Shown in pieces: positions 1 through 4,331 of a DNA stretch of 6,871 nucleotides (position 1 is the stretch's first letter; the number at the start of each line of letters is the position of its first letter). The DNA comes from Pseudomonadota bacterium (GTDB lineage Bacteria; Pseudomonadota; Gammaproteobacteria; Natronospirales; REEB76): assembly GCA_021779005.1 (NCBI GenBank), contig JAJYBN010000042.1, positions 1,442 through 8,312 on the forward strand. Direction: 5' to 3'. The notes beneath the pieces were generated by a model, which worked only from the letters and a program-made list of their open reading frames with translations, did not search any database and was not told the DNA's origin. Made by a program: the position numbers and the translations under genes.

Positions 1-177
1 ATATCCTTTAGATTGTTCGATACCGTATTCGGCGCTTCCTGGTTCATTGGTAGCGTGATGTTGGGTGCGTTATATGCGCTGGGACCCGTATGGTTGGTGA
101 TAGTCGCGGTGTTGCTACAACTGATCTCGCTGCCGATGCTGGCGGTCATCGGGCGGCATCCAGCGGCGGAAAGCTAA
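1..177 (+). CDS. C-terminal fragment of a multi-pass membrane transporter, probably MFS
   Basis: The reading frame is open from the first base and stops with TAA at 175-177, giving the last 58 residues of a protein whose start lies outside the window. The fragment has two hydrophobic stretches: one around FGASWFIGSVMLGALYALG, and a longer one around VWLVIVAVLLQLISLPMLAV. A short polar tail, IGRHPAAES, follows. Two closely packed helices ending in a short hydrophilic tail are what the last two transmembrane segments of a major facilitator superfamily permease look like. The substrate cannot be told. The end overlaps the convergent small lipoprotein ORF by 32 bp. Another type of polytopic membrane protein is possible. 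Confidence 0.65.
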   Translation: MSFRLFDTVFGASWFIGSVMLGALYALGPVWLVIVAVLLQLISLPMLAVIGRHPAAES

Positions 178-343
178 TTACATGCTTAATTCCAGTCATC
201 AGATAAATCGACACTTGCCGGGCTGTAGCTTGCGCCTGAACCGTTTGTTCAGCGAGACATTGCGCAGGTGTGTGAGTGGCACATCCCAGAAATAGAGGCA
301 GGGTTGTTAAGATTAAGGCTAGGTATGAAGCGCGGATGTTCAT
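146..343 (-). CDS. Small putative lipoprotein (65 aa)
   Basis: I do not recognise a family. The ORF starts at ATG 343, with GAGG at 352-355 acting as a Shine-Dalgarno 8 nt upstream. The N-terminus has a short charged region (MNIR), a hydrophobic core and the lipobox-like FLGC, putting the lipidated cysteine at residue 21. This predicts export and signal peptidase II processing, leaving a mature peptide of about 45 residues with no recognisable domain. Its last 32 bp overlap the end of the convergent transporter gene, which is unusual but tolerable. The region just upstream of the RBS can fold (see the leader entry). The signal peptide and RBS support a real gene, but length and overlap keep confidence moderate. 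Confidence 0.45.
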   Translation of the reverse strand: MNIRASYLALILTTLPLFLGCATHTPAQCLAEQTVQAQATARQVSIYLMTGIKHVISFPPLDAAR

Positions 344-351
344 AACTGCCG

Positions 352-436
352 CCTCGGTAGGTTTTTGCCACCGTCCCGATTATTCGCTTGTGGGCTTTCC
401 CTACGATTGGGGCTTTCAATGGTTGGGCCGCACAAG
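352..436 (-). promoter_or_regulatory. Possible structured 5' leader upstream of the small lipoprotein
   Basis: Read on the minus strand, CTTGTG at 431-436 pairs with CACAAG at 387-392, extended inward by GGC/GCC with one bulged base. The enclosed segment carries the octamer GAAAGCCC twice (410-417 and 392-399). A second hairpin (CGGTGG at 368-373 with CCTACCG at 355-361) ends exactly at the GAGG ribosome-binding site, so folding could affect access to it. I do not recognise a known riboswitch class: conserved c-di-GMP-I aptamer blocks are not convincingly present. Function is unknown and the call rests on base-pairing alone. Confidence 0.2.
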
Positions 437-485
437 CACTTCTATGTTCATTAGCCGCTTCCGGCATCCTGCGTTGCGCAGCACT

Positions 486-503
486 TGTACATCCATGTAC
501 ATC
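486..503. repeat. Dispersed palindromic repeat, copy 1 (TGTACATCCATGTACATC)
   Basis: An 18-bp sequence containing the palindrome GTACAT-CC-ATGTAC. An identical copy in the same orientation lies at 1231-1248, and similarity continues a few bases downstream (CAGAatcTC against CGGAtacTC). Both copies are intergenic, as expected of a small interspersed palindromic element. Confidence 0.6.
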
Positions 504-548
504 AGAATCTCACCCGTTACACATGTATGACCTCATTACGCCGGCACG

Positions 549-590
549 AAAATCAAGAAGGCCACCGCTAGGGTGACCTTATTTGATTTT
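549..590 (-). terminator. Rho-independent terminator of the Gly/Tyr-rich lipoprotein gene
   Basis: A long imperfect inverted repeat pairs AAATCAA at 550-556 and AAGGCCACC at 558-566 with GGGTGACCTT at 571-580 and TTGATTT at 583-589, around a tetraloop. On the minus strand it ends in a T-run (TTGATTTTC), and it lies about 50 bp after the stop of the gene at 639. A- and T-rich tails on both sides could make it bidirectional. Confidence 0.65.
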
Positions 591-638
591 ATGTGAGAGG
601 CAAGGCTGTGACCCCGCGGTGAGATATGCCGAGCAGAA

Positions 639-1091
639 TCAAGGACAGGACTGATTCTTGCCATGCGGACACCGGGGCATGAAGCCATGGTGCATGGAAC
701 CGAACATGGGCGGAGGCCTTGGCGGTGGGGGTGGCGCACCCCCGCCCGGATGAGGAGGAGGTGTGCCGCCACTTGGTGAAGCTTGGGGTGGGTGTGGGCC
801 GCCAGCGACGGGCTGACCGCCTTCAATGACGACTGGTGGCTCGTAGAACCCGTATCCCAGGCCCGGTCCCCACCCGTATCCGTAACCGTATCCCCAGGGC
901 GAGTATCCGCCTCCGTAGCCATACCCATAATAGGCACTGCCACCGTAATATATCTGTGGCTGATACGCGCCAGGCTGATTCGGTACCGAGGCGCAGCCCA
1001 CCAAGCCTAGTGCCAGTATCGCCAGGGCCGCCGGCGCATGCTTTTTATGGAAGATTTTCGCTTGCATCGTATTCTTAAACGCACTTACCAT
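639..1091 (-). CDS. Gly/Tyr- and Pro-rich putative lipoprotein
   Basis: The protein begins with a lipoprotein signal: charged residues (KIFHKKH), a hydrophobic core and the lipobox LVGC. From ATG 1091 the product is 150 aa with the cysteine at residue 33. From the internal ATG at 1067 it is 142 aa with the cysteine at residue 25, a more usual signal-peptide length, so I favour 1067; neither start has a strong RBS. The mature part has a Gly/Tyr-rich block (repeated GYGYG, GWGPGLGYGF) at about residues 49-82, then a Pro/Gly/His-rich tail with PPPPP runs. Such low-complexity proteins are usually envelope-associated, and no catalytic domain is visible. It stands alone, followed by a good terminator. 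Function unknown. Confidence 0.65.
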   Translation of the reverse strand: MVSAFKNTMQAKIFHKKHAPAALAILALGLVGCASVPNQPGAYQPQIYYGGSAYYGYGYGGGYSPWGYGYGYGWGPGLGYGFYEPPVVIEGGQPVAGGPHPPQASPSGGTPPPHPGGGAPPPPPRPPPMFGSMHHGFMPRCPHGKNQSCP

Positions 1092-1194
1092 GAAATGAGT
1101 TTACTCGATGGTGCGTGGGGTAACCGGACGTGAACCGCATTTAATGCTGAGTTAATGGTGGCGGTGGCGGGTCGCCTTCGGCCATCCATGTCCT

Positions 1195-1210
1195 GTCCCA
1201 CGTCTGGGAC
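1195..1210. repeat. Perfect hairpin GTCCCA-CGTC-TGGGAC
   Basis: A 6-bp perfect inverted repeat with a 4-nt loop, 20 bp from the second dispersed repeat. It has no T-run to suggest a terminator. It may be part of the same degenerate intergenic repeat family. Confidence 0.4.
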
Positions 1211-1230
1211 TTCCAAGGGTCACGCACACC

Positions 1231-1248
1231 TGTACATCCATGTACATC
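1231..1248. repeat. Dispersed palindromic repeat, copy 2 (TGTACATCCATGTACATC)
   Basis: Identical over 18 bp to 486-503, in the same orientation and also intergenic. See copy 1. Confidence 0.6.
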
Positions 1249-1384
1249 GGATACTCGCTCGCTACGTTTGTCGGGTTACCGAACAGGACATTAATGCTTT
1301 GACCATGAACGCACGGTTTTGATGATTGGCGGGCGTTTCTGCTAAAAGATGTCCTAACCAACAAGGGTATTCCAGGCATGCAAC

Positions 1385-1408
1385 TGGTGCATACTGGCCG
1401 GCGGGACA
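1385..1408 (-). repeat. Possible displaced relic of the tmRNA 3' end
   Basis: On the minus strand TGTCCCGCCG (1408 to 1399) is identical to the ten bases spanning the intron end and 3' exon of ssrA (1940 to 1931). A CACCA follows at 1389-1385, as in the real tmRNA end, but nine bases separate the blocks instead of four. The two copies are direct repeats 532 bp apart and flank the endonuclease gene. The intervening bases would not pair with the tmRNA 5' acceptor strand, so this copy is not functional. Chance similarity of GC-rich sequence is not excluded. Confidence 0.3.
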
Positions 1409-1425
1409 CATACGTAATATCTGGT

Positions 1426-1906
1426 CTATGGCACTATTTCCAAAAATTTCTTTTCAAAATACCGGCGTGCTTTGGATTGCTCTGCTGTATAGCATCCATT
1501 TCGCAGCGTGAGTATGAGATATTTCTTTAGCGCCAGTTTTGCACACGCTGATTTGTATGATCGCCGATAACGAGCTATTTGATCCATCACTAACCCTGTC
1601 GATTTGTACCTTGTAAACATAACTCGGCGTATGCTTGTCGGAATTTCTGCGCTTACTGGTAATTTTCCCAATACCACATACGTCTCTGACGAAATACAGA
1701 ATGGGTAACTCAGTATTACTAATGCTGACGACCGAGCGGCGATTTTCGTTAGCATGTTCGCGAGTGAGCGTGATTGTTCCTTCGCCGTCTACCAGGCCCG
1801 CGATGTAAACCGCGTCGGTCGATTTGAGTTTCTTGGCTTTCGCATACGCCGTATCTGCTTCCAGTGCTCCTGGCTCATTGAAGAAATGGGAAAGCCGCCG
1901 ACGCAT
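1426..1906 (-). pseudogene. LAGLIDADG homing endonuclease, single-motif type, apparently frameshifted
   Basis: From ATG 1906 the frame runs to a stop at 1454 (150 aa). It has a LAGLIDADG motif, IAGLVDGEG at residues 35-43, where E42 would be the metal-binding catalytic acid. Family-like strand and helix segments follow (VVSISNTELPILYFVRDVCGIGKI, then the Tyr-rich PSYVYKVQI at 94-102). After about residue 104 the frame stops resembling the family, while the +1 frame (stop at 1426) supplies a typical C-terminus: KSACAKLALKKYL, then RNGCYTAEQ, then YFEKKFLEI. Joining the frames near 1575-1600 gives about 159 aa, the usual size of homodimeric single-motif enzymes such as I-CreI. I infer a one-base insertion or two-base deletion. 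The only in-frame ATG is inside the ssrA terminator and has no RBS. The gene lies outside the intron. Confidence 0.75.
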
Positions 1907-1918
1907 GTCGGCGGCTTT
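1891..1918 (-). terminator. Rho-independent terminator of ssrA
   Basis: A perfect 12-bp stem, AAAGCCGCCGAC (1918-1907) with GTCGGCGGCTTT (1902-1891), and a 4-nt ATGC loop. It starts four bases after the tmRNA CCA end on the minus strand. The T-run is short (TTTCCCATTTC). The loop contains the only in-frame ATG of the downstream endonuclease gene. Confidence 0.85.
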
Positions 1919-1930
1919 TGTTGGTGGAGG

Positions 1931-1940
1931 CGGCGGGACA
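1931..1940 (-). repeat. Junction copy of the 10-bp direct repeat flanking the endonuclease gene
   Basis: TGTCCCGCCG read on the minus strand covers the last two intron bases and the first eight of the ssrA 3' exon. The other copy is at 1399-1408. Confidence 0.4.
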
Positions 1941-2215
1941 GCCTATCCATCTCTTTCGAGACGGGCTGGACTATGCCTTCATCCTGCCTGGGCAGGATGC
2001 GGAGCGTGTTATCCGGCCGCAAAGGCCGAATCCTAGTGTCCGCTCGGCCATGTTGGCTTCAGCGGACCTATGAGTCTCTACAGGGCAGGCCTGAAGTTGG
2101 CCTTCTTCCTACCCCTCGGCGTTGCCATGCCGTCTTGTGACGGTTGCAGGGTTCACCGATGTGAGCTCCGTTTTCACTTTGTCCTCTCGGACAAAGGCGA
2201 CCTACTTTTCTCTTG
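1939..2215 (-). mobile_element. Group I intron (subgroup IA-like), 277 nt, no internal ORF
   Basis: The splice sites are T2216/C2215 and G1939/T1938: a U before and a G at the end of the intron, as group I requires. P1 pairs exon CGAT plus C2215 with GGTCG (2202-2198), giving the U-G pair. The other paired elements are P2 CTTTGTCC/GGACAAAG (2196-2177, GAGA loop); P3 CGGAGC (2170-2165) with GCTCCG (2005-2000); P4 TCGGTG (2159-2154) with CGCCGA (2121-2116); P5 CCGTC/GACGG; P6 GGGGTAGG (2115-2108) with CCTGCCCT (2089-2082); P7 GACTCAT (2076-2070, bulged C) with ATAGTC (1974-1969); P8 CATCCTGC/GCAGGATG (1999-1980); P9 capped by GAAA (1963-1948). Two hairpins (2066-2039 and 2028-2014) lie between P7 5' and P3 3', which is the P7.1/P7.2 arrangement of subgroup IA. 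No core element is missing, so self-splicing is expected. Confidence 0.93.
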
Positions 2216-2443
2216 ATCGAACCCGCGTCCGCAAGTGCTCCACCCTCAGATCTACATGCGTAGCACACGTCTTTGATTTAACCGCCTGCTACCCGACGGG
2301 CAGGGAAAACAGACGGCGAGTCCGGTATGTTTTAGTGGTTTGACGCCGGATGCACCACACCACGATCTTGTGAGACACGACCGTTGAACGCCCTCGAAGG
2401 GCCTGGACGCACAAGCACGGCTCCAGTCAACGGCTAGCCGGGA

Positions 2444-2476
2444 TTAGGCGGCTAGGGCGTAGTTACTATCGTTCGC
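2444..2476 (-). CDS. tmRNA proteolysis tag, ANDSNYALAA
   Basis: After the conserved upstream CTAGT, the resume codon GCG at 2476-2474 opens a 10-codon frame reading ANDSNYALAA, ending with TAA at 2446-2444. With the alanine carried by tmRNA the full tag is AANDSNYALAA. The E. coli tag differs only in having Glu for Ser. The C-terminal ALAA is the ClpXP recognition end and the N-terminal part contains the SspB-contact region. Confidence 0.93.
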   Translation of the reverse strand, partial: ANDSNYALAA

Positions 2477-2586
2477 AACTAGCGTTGTTGCAAGACAGTT
2501 TAACGAGGAATCATGCACCTCGGCATGCACTTCGGGTTTCGCGACCCACGTCGAGACCTTGTCGCCCCCATAAAGTGTCAGAGTCT

Positions 2587-2592
2587 ATTCTA
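2587..2592 (-). promoter_or_regulatory. Candidate ssrA -10 box (TAGAAT)
   Basis: TAGAAT lies 17 nt upstream of the mature tmRNA 5' end, which would leave a leader of about 10 nt for RNase P to remove. No good -35 hexamer is visible at 16-18 bp. ssrA may instead be, or also be, transcribed through from smpB. Confidence 0.3.
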
Positions 2593-2608
2593 CACCTCAC
2601 AGACAAGT

Positions 2609-3088
2609 TCACGTGTGCCGCAATAACCGGTCTTTTTGCCGTTTCCAGTCGCGGTCCTTCTCGCTGGCGCGTTTGTCGTGGGCTTTCTTGCCTTTGGCTA
2701 GGCCAATCTCAAGTTTAGCCCGGCCTTTTTTCCAATACAGAGCCAGTGGCACCAGGGTATAGCCTTTGCGTTCCACCGCGCCGATGAGGCGATGGAGTTC
2801 CGCGCGGTTCAGCAACAGCTTGCGGGTGCGGGTGGGATCGGGATGTATATGGGTGGACGCAGTATTGAGCGGTGCGAAATGTGCGCCCAGCAGCCAGGCT
2901 TCAGCATTCTTGATCATCACGTAACTTTCTGTGATCTGGGCCTTGGAGGCCCGCAGGCTTTTGACTTCCCAGCCTTGCAGGACGAGTCCGGCCTCAAACC
3001 GGTCCTCGATGAAATAATCGAAGCGCGCCCGCTTGTTGAGCGCGATGGTGGGCGTGCCTGGCCTGTCGTCGGTCTTCTTGGACATCAT
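2609..3088 (-). CDS. smpB: SsrA-binding protein SmpB
   Basis: SmpB binds the tRNA-like domain of tmRNA, stands in for the missing anticodon arm and places its C-terminal tail in the empty mRNA channel of the stalled ribosome. The protein is 158-159 aa, the usual length, and matches E. coli SmpB closely. Visible family motifs are [14 protein letters not shown] near residue 15, [13 protein letters not shown] near 37, [18 protein letters not shown] near 77, and [20 protein letters not shown] followed by HDKR near 115. The basic tail [15 protein letters not shown] is the part that enters the mRNA channel. ATG occurs twice at the start (3088 and 3085), and the second gives the more typical MSKK. 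There is no clear Shine-Dalgarno, and a TATAAT lies just upstream. ssrA follows on the same strand and ratA is divergent. Confidence 0.97.
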   Translation of the reverse strand: MMSKKTDDRPGTPTIALNKRARFDYFIEDRFEAGLVLQGWEVKSLRASKAQITESYVMIKNAEAWLLGAHFAPLNTASTHIHPDPTRTRKLLLNRAELHRLIGAVERKGYTLVPLALYWKKGRAKLEIGLAKGKKAHDKRASEKDRDWKRQKDRLLRHT

Positions 3089-3091
3089 GGG

Positions 3092-3097
3092 ATTATA
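3092..3097 (-). promoter_or_regulatory. Candidate smpB -10 box (TATAAT) very close to the start codon
   Basis: A perfect TATAAT ends 3 nt before the first of two tandem ATGs of smpB. A start 6-7 nt downstream would fall in the ATGATG itself, giving a leaderless message. No consensus -35 is seen at the right spacing, so this may be coincidence. Confidence 0.3.
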
Positions 3098-3184
3098 CCG
3101 GTCACCCGTTGTAGCATCGGTGTGAATCCCTCAAAATTGCACCTGCACGTCATTTCACGGCAAACACCCTGACAAATTACCGAT

Positions 3185-3622
3185 ATGCGCACAGTGAACA
3201 AAAGCGCCTTGGTGCCGTACCCGGCCGAGTCCATGTATGACCTTGTAAATGATGTTGCACGCTACCCGGAATTCCTCCCCTGGTGCCACAGTGCGCGTGT
3301 CCTGTCACAGAGCGATACCGAGATGCACGCCTGGCTGGAGCTGGCACGTGGAGGGTTTCACAAAGCGTTCACTACACTGAACACCATGCAACCGGGGCGC
3401 TCGATTGCAATTTCCCTGGAGAATGGACCCTTCCGTCATCTGCAGGGCTACTGGCAGTTTGAGAAACTCGACTCGGCAGGATCCAAGATCACGCTCAAGA
3501 TGGAATTTGAATTTGCCGGTACGCTGCTCGACCTGATGGCCGGCCCCGTGTTCCATGAGATATGCAATTCACTGGTAAGTGCCTTCATGCGACGCGCAAC
3601 TGATCTATATGGTAAACAATAA
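3185..3622 (+). CDS. ratA: RatA family START/polyketide-cyclase-like protein (YfjG, COQ10-like)
   Basis: The 145-aa protein matches the RatA/COQ10 family from its first residues: MRTVNKSALVPYPAESMYDL, then VNDVARYPEFLPWCHSARVL, a central LENGPFRHLQGYW, and the C-terminal helix MAGPVFHEICNSLVSAFMRRA. The fold is a START-like hydrophobic pocket. Eukaryotic COQ10 relatives bind ubiquinone and support respiration, while E. coli RatA was described as a toxin that blocks 70S ribosome association. Which role applies here cannot be read from the sequence. ATG 3185 is chosen because the family-conserved N-terminus starts there, although the RBS is weak. It is divergent from smpB across 96 bp, and its end overlaps rnfH by 14 nt. 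Confidence 0.93.
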   Translation: MRTVNKSALVPYPAESMYDLVNDVARYPEFLPWCHSARVLSQSDTEMHAWLELARGGFHKAFTTLNTMQPGRSIAISLENGPFRHLQGYWQFEKLDSAGSKITLKMEFEFAGTLLDLMAGPVFHEICNSLVSAFMRRATDLYGKQ

Positions 3623-3914
3623 GAAGATACTGATCGAAGTGGTCTACGCATTGCCTGATGCGCAGTACCAGGTCACATTAGAACTGGTAGAAGGGGTCAC
3701 GGCCCACGCGGCACTTGAGTTCTCGGGATTGTTAAAGAAATTTCCCGAGATTGATCTCCAGTGCCAAAGCATCGGGATCCTTGGCCGGACAGTGAAACCT
3801 GATTATATCCTTAAGCATGGTCAGCGCCTGGAGATATACCGGCAATTGACCCGGGATCCCAAGCAGGCCCGCAGGGAGCGGGCGGTTCAAGGAAAATTAA
3901 ATAAACACAGCTAG
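3609..3914 (+). CDS. rnfH: RnfH family ubiquitin-like protein (RatB)
   Basis: The product is 101 aa from ATG 3609, close to the 96 aa of E. coli RnfH, with the family pattern ILIEVVYALPDAQYQVTLEL, EIDLQCQSIGILGR, GQRLEIYRQLTRDPKQARRE and a basic tail. The fold is a beta-grasp like ubiquitin or ThiS. Biochemical function is unsettled: it has been called the antitoxin partner of RatA, but evidence for a true toxin-antitoxin pair is thin. An in-frame ATG at 3579 would add ten residues (MPSCDAQLIY) lying inside ratA and absent from the family, so I prefer 3609. The start overlaps the ratA stop by 14 nt, suggesting translational coupling. The stop is 4 bp from that of convergent bamE. Confidence 0.92.
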   Translation: MVNNKKILIEVVYALPDAQYQVTLELVEGVTAHAALEFSGLLKKFPEIDLQCQSIGILGRTVKPDYILKHGQRLEIYRQLTRDPKQARRERAVQGKLNKHS

Positions 3915-3918
3915 CCGA

Positions 3919-4251
3919 TCATCCACCTTTCTGCTGAACTGGATGCATTTGCTCGACGCTCGTAACTTTGCCATCCTTGAACATCACCACTACATGCTGT
4001 TCGCTGACAGCGCGATCGCCGTTGAGACTGCTGGGCACGTTGTAATAGACGTAATCCCAGCGGTCTGCATGGAAGAGGTCCTTGACCATGGGTGGACCGA
4101 GCACGAAGCGCACTTGTGCCTCGCTCATCCCGGGTTTAATCTGCTCGATCATGTCGGGTTTGAGGAAGTTACCCTGCTTGATGTCAGGGCGATAGACGCA
4201 GGCGCCCAATGCCAAGGTCGTCACGATAATCGCATAAGAAATTAAACGCAT
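3919..4251 (-). CDS. bamE: Outer membrane protein assembly factor BamE (SmpA/OmlA lipoprotein)
   Basis: BamE is a small lipoprotein of the BAM complex, which folds beta-barrel proteins into the outer membrane. The 110-aa product has a signal peptide with lipobox LGAC, so C18 is lipidated. The mature domain shows the family pattern GNFLKPDMIEQIKPGMSEAQ, VRFVLGPPMVKDLFHADRWD and YVYYNVP, then a C-terminal strand pair (HVVVMFKDGKVTSVE). Length and layout match the SmpA/OmlA domain. It is divergent from fur with 80 bp between starts, the arrangement known as omlA-fur in pseudomonads. The Shine-Dalgarno is weak. The stop lies 4 bp from that of rnfH with no terminator between. Confidence 0.96.
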   Translation of the reverse strand: MRLISYAIIVTTLALGACVYRPDIKQGNFLKPDMIEQIKPGMSEAQVRFVLGPPMVKDLFHADRWDYVYYNVPSSLNGDRAVSEQHVVVMFKDGKVTSVEQMHPVQQKGG

Positions 4252-4275
4252 AAGTTGTGATTTAACCAGGTTGCA

Positions 4276-4303
4276 TTGCGTTACTTTACGGGTAGGGGAT
4301 AAT
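4276..4303 (+). promoter_or_regulatory. Candidate fur promoter
   Basis: TTGCGT at 4276-4281 and GATAAT at 4298-4303 are separated by 16 bp, in the 80-bp gap between bamE and fur. The start would fall about 20 nt before the fur ATG. I see no good 19-bp Fur box over it, so autoregulation is not evident. Confidence 0.45.
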
Positions 4304-4331
4304 ACCTGACTGGTTCAGATACGAGAAGTAC

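Larger units (their letters stand above)
1092..1425. other. Non-coding gap with palindromes and repeat copies
   Basis: This 334-bp stretch lies between the Gly/Tyr-rich lipoprotein gene and the endonuclease remnant. I see no convincing gene: a minus-strand frame of 85 codons at 1152-1409 runs across the repeats and resembles nothing I know. It contains the palindrome GTCCCA-CGTC-TGGGAC at 1195-1210, the second dispersed repeat at 1231-1248 and the possible tmRNA 3'-end relic at 1385-1408. A promoter for the lipoprotein gene should lie at the left end, but I could not pick a convincing -35/-10 pair. Confidence 0.5.
1922..2569 (-). ncRNA. ssrA: tmRNA (ssrA), interrupted by a group I intron in the T-loop
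   Basis: tmRNA is charged with alanine, enters stalled ribosomes with SmpB and supplies a short message that tags the nascent protein for proteolysis. The 5' end is GGGGGCGACAAGGTCTCGAC from 2569. It pairs with CGCCTCC (1932-1926) before the ACCA end as a 7-bp acceptor stem including G3-U70, the alanine identity pair. The tag frame is at 2476-2444. A pseudoknot-1 type stem (CGAGG/CCTCG) lies before it. The 5' exon (2569-2216, 354 nt) ends in GCGGG-TTCGAT and the 3' exon (1938-1922, 17 nt) resumes with T-CCCGC. Splicing therefore rebuilds a 5-bp T-stem with the 7-base loop TTCGATT and a mature RNA of 371 nt, close to the E. coli 363. smpB is 39 bp upstream on the same strand. Confidence 0.96.

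Noticed and set aside
352..436. Cyclic-di-GMP-I riboswitch
   Set aside because: Short resemblances (AACCATTGAAAG, CTACCGA) exist, but the conserved GGACGCAAAGCC block is absent and the order of elements does not fit.
1154..1170. Second possible tmRNA 3' end (TGGTGGCGGTGGCGGGT, about 14/17 like 1922-1938)
   Set aside because: The similarity is a GG-rich low-complexity match lacking the junction bases. The copy at 1385-1408 is the better candidate.
1152..1409. 85-codon minus-strand ORF
   Set aside because: It spans the dispersed repeat (encoding YMDVQV), the palindrome and the relic region, has no RBS or family resemblance, and is best explained as a chance open frame.
1754..2140. 128-codon plus-strand ORF over the intron and terminator
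   Set aside because: It is antisense to the group I intron, the tmRNA 3' exon and the endonuclease gene, whose identity is clear on the other strand.
1407..2215. A longer intron (2215 to 1407) enclosing the endonuclease gene and using the distal junction repeat as 3' splice site
   Set aside because: The distal copy lacks an acceptor strand able to pair with GGGGGCG, while the proximal 3' exon makes a perfect 7-bp acceptor, T-stem and CCA, followed by a strong terminator.
2068..2268. Minus-strand ORF inside the intron and tmRNA
   Set aside because: It crosses the 5' splice site and the intron core helices. The intron has no intact protein gene.
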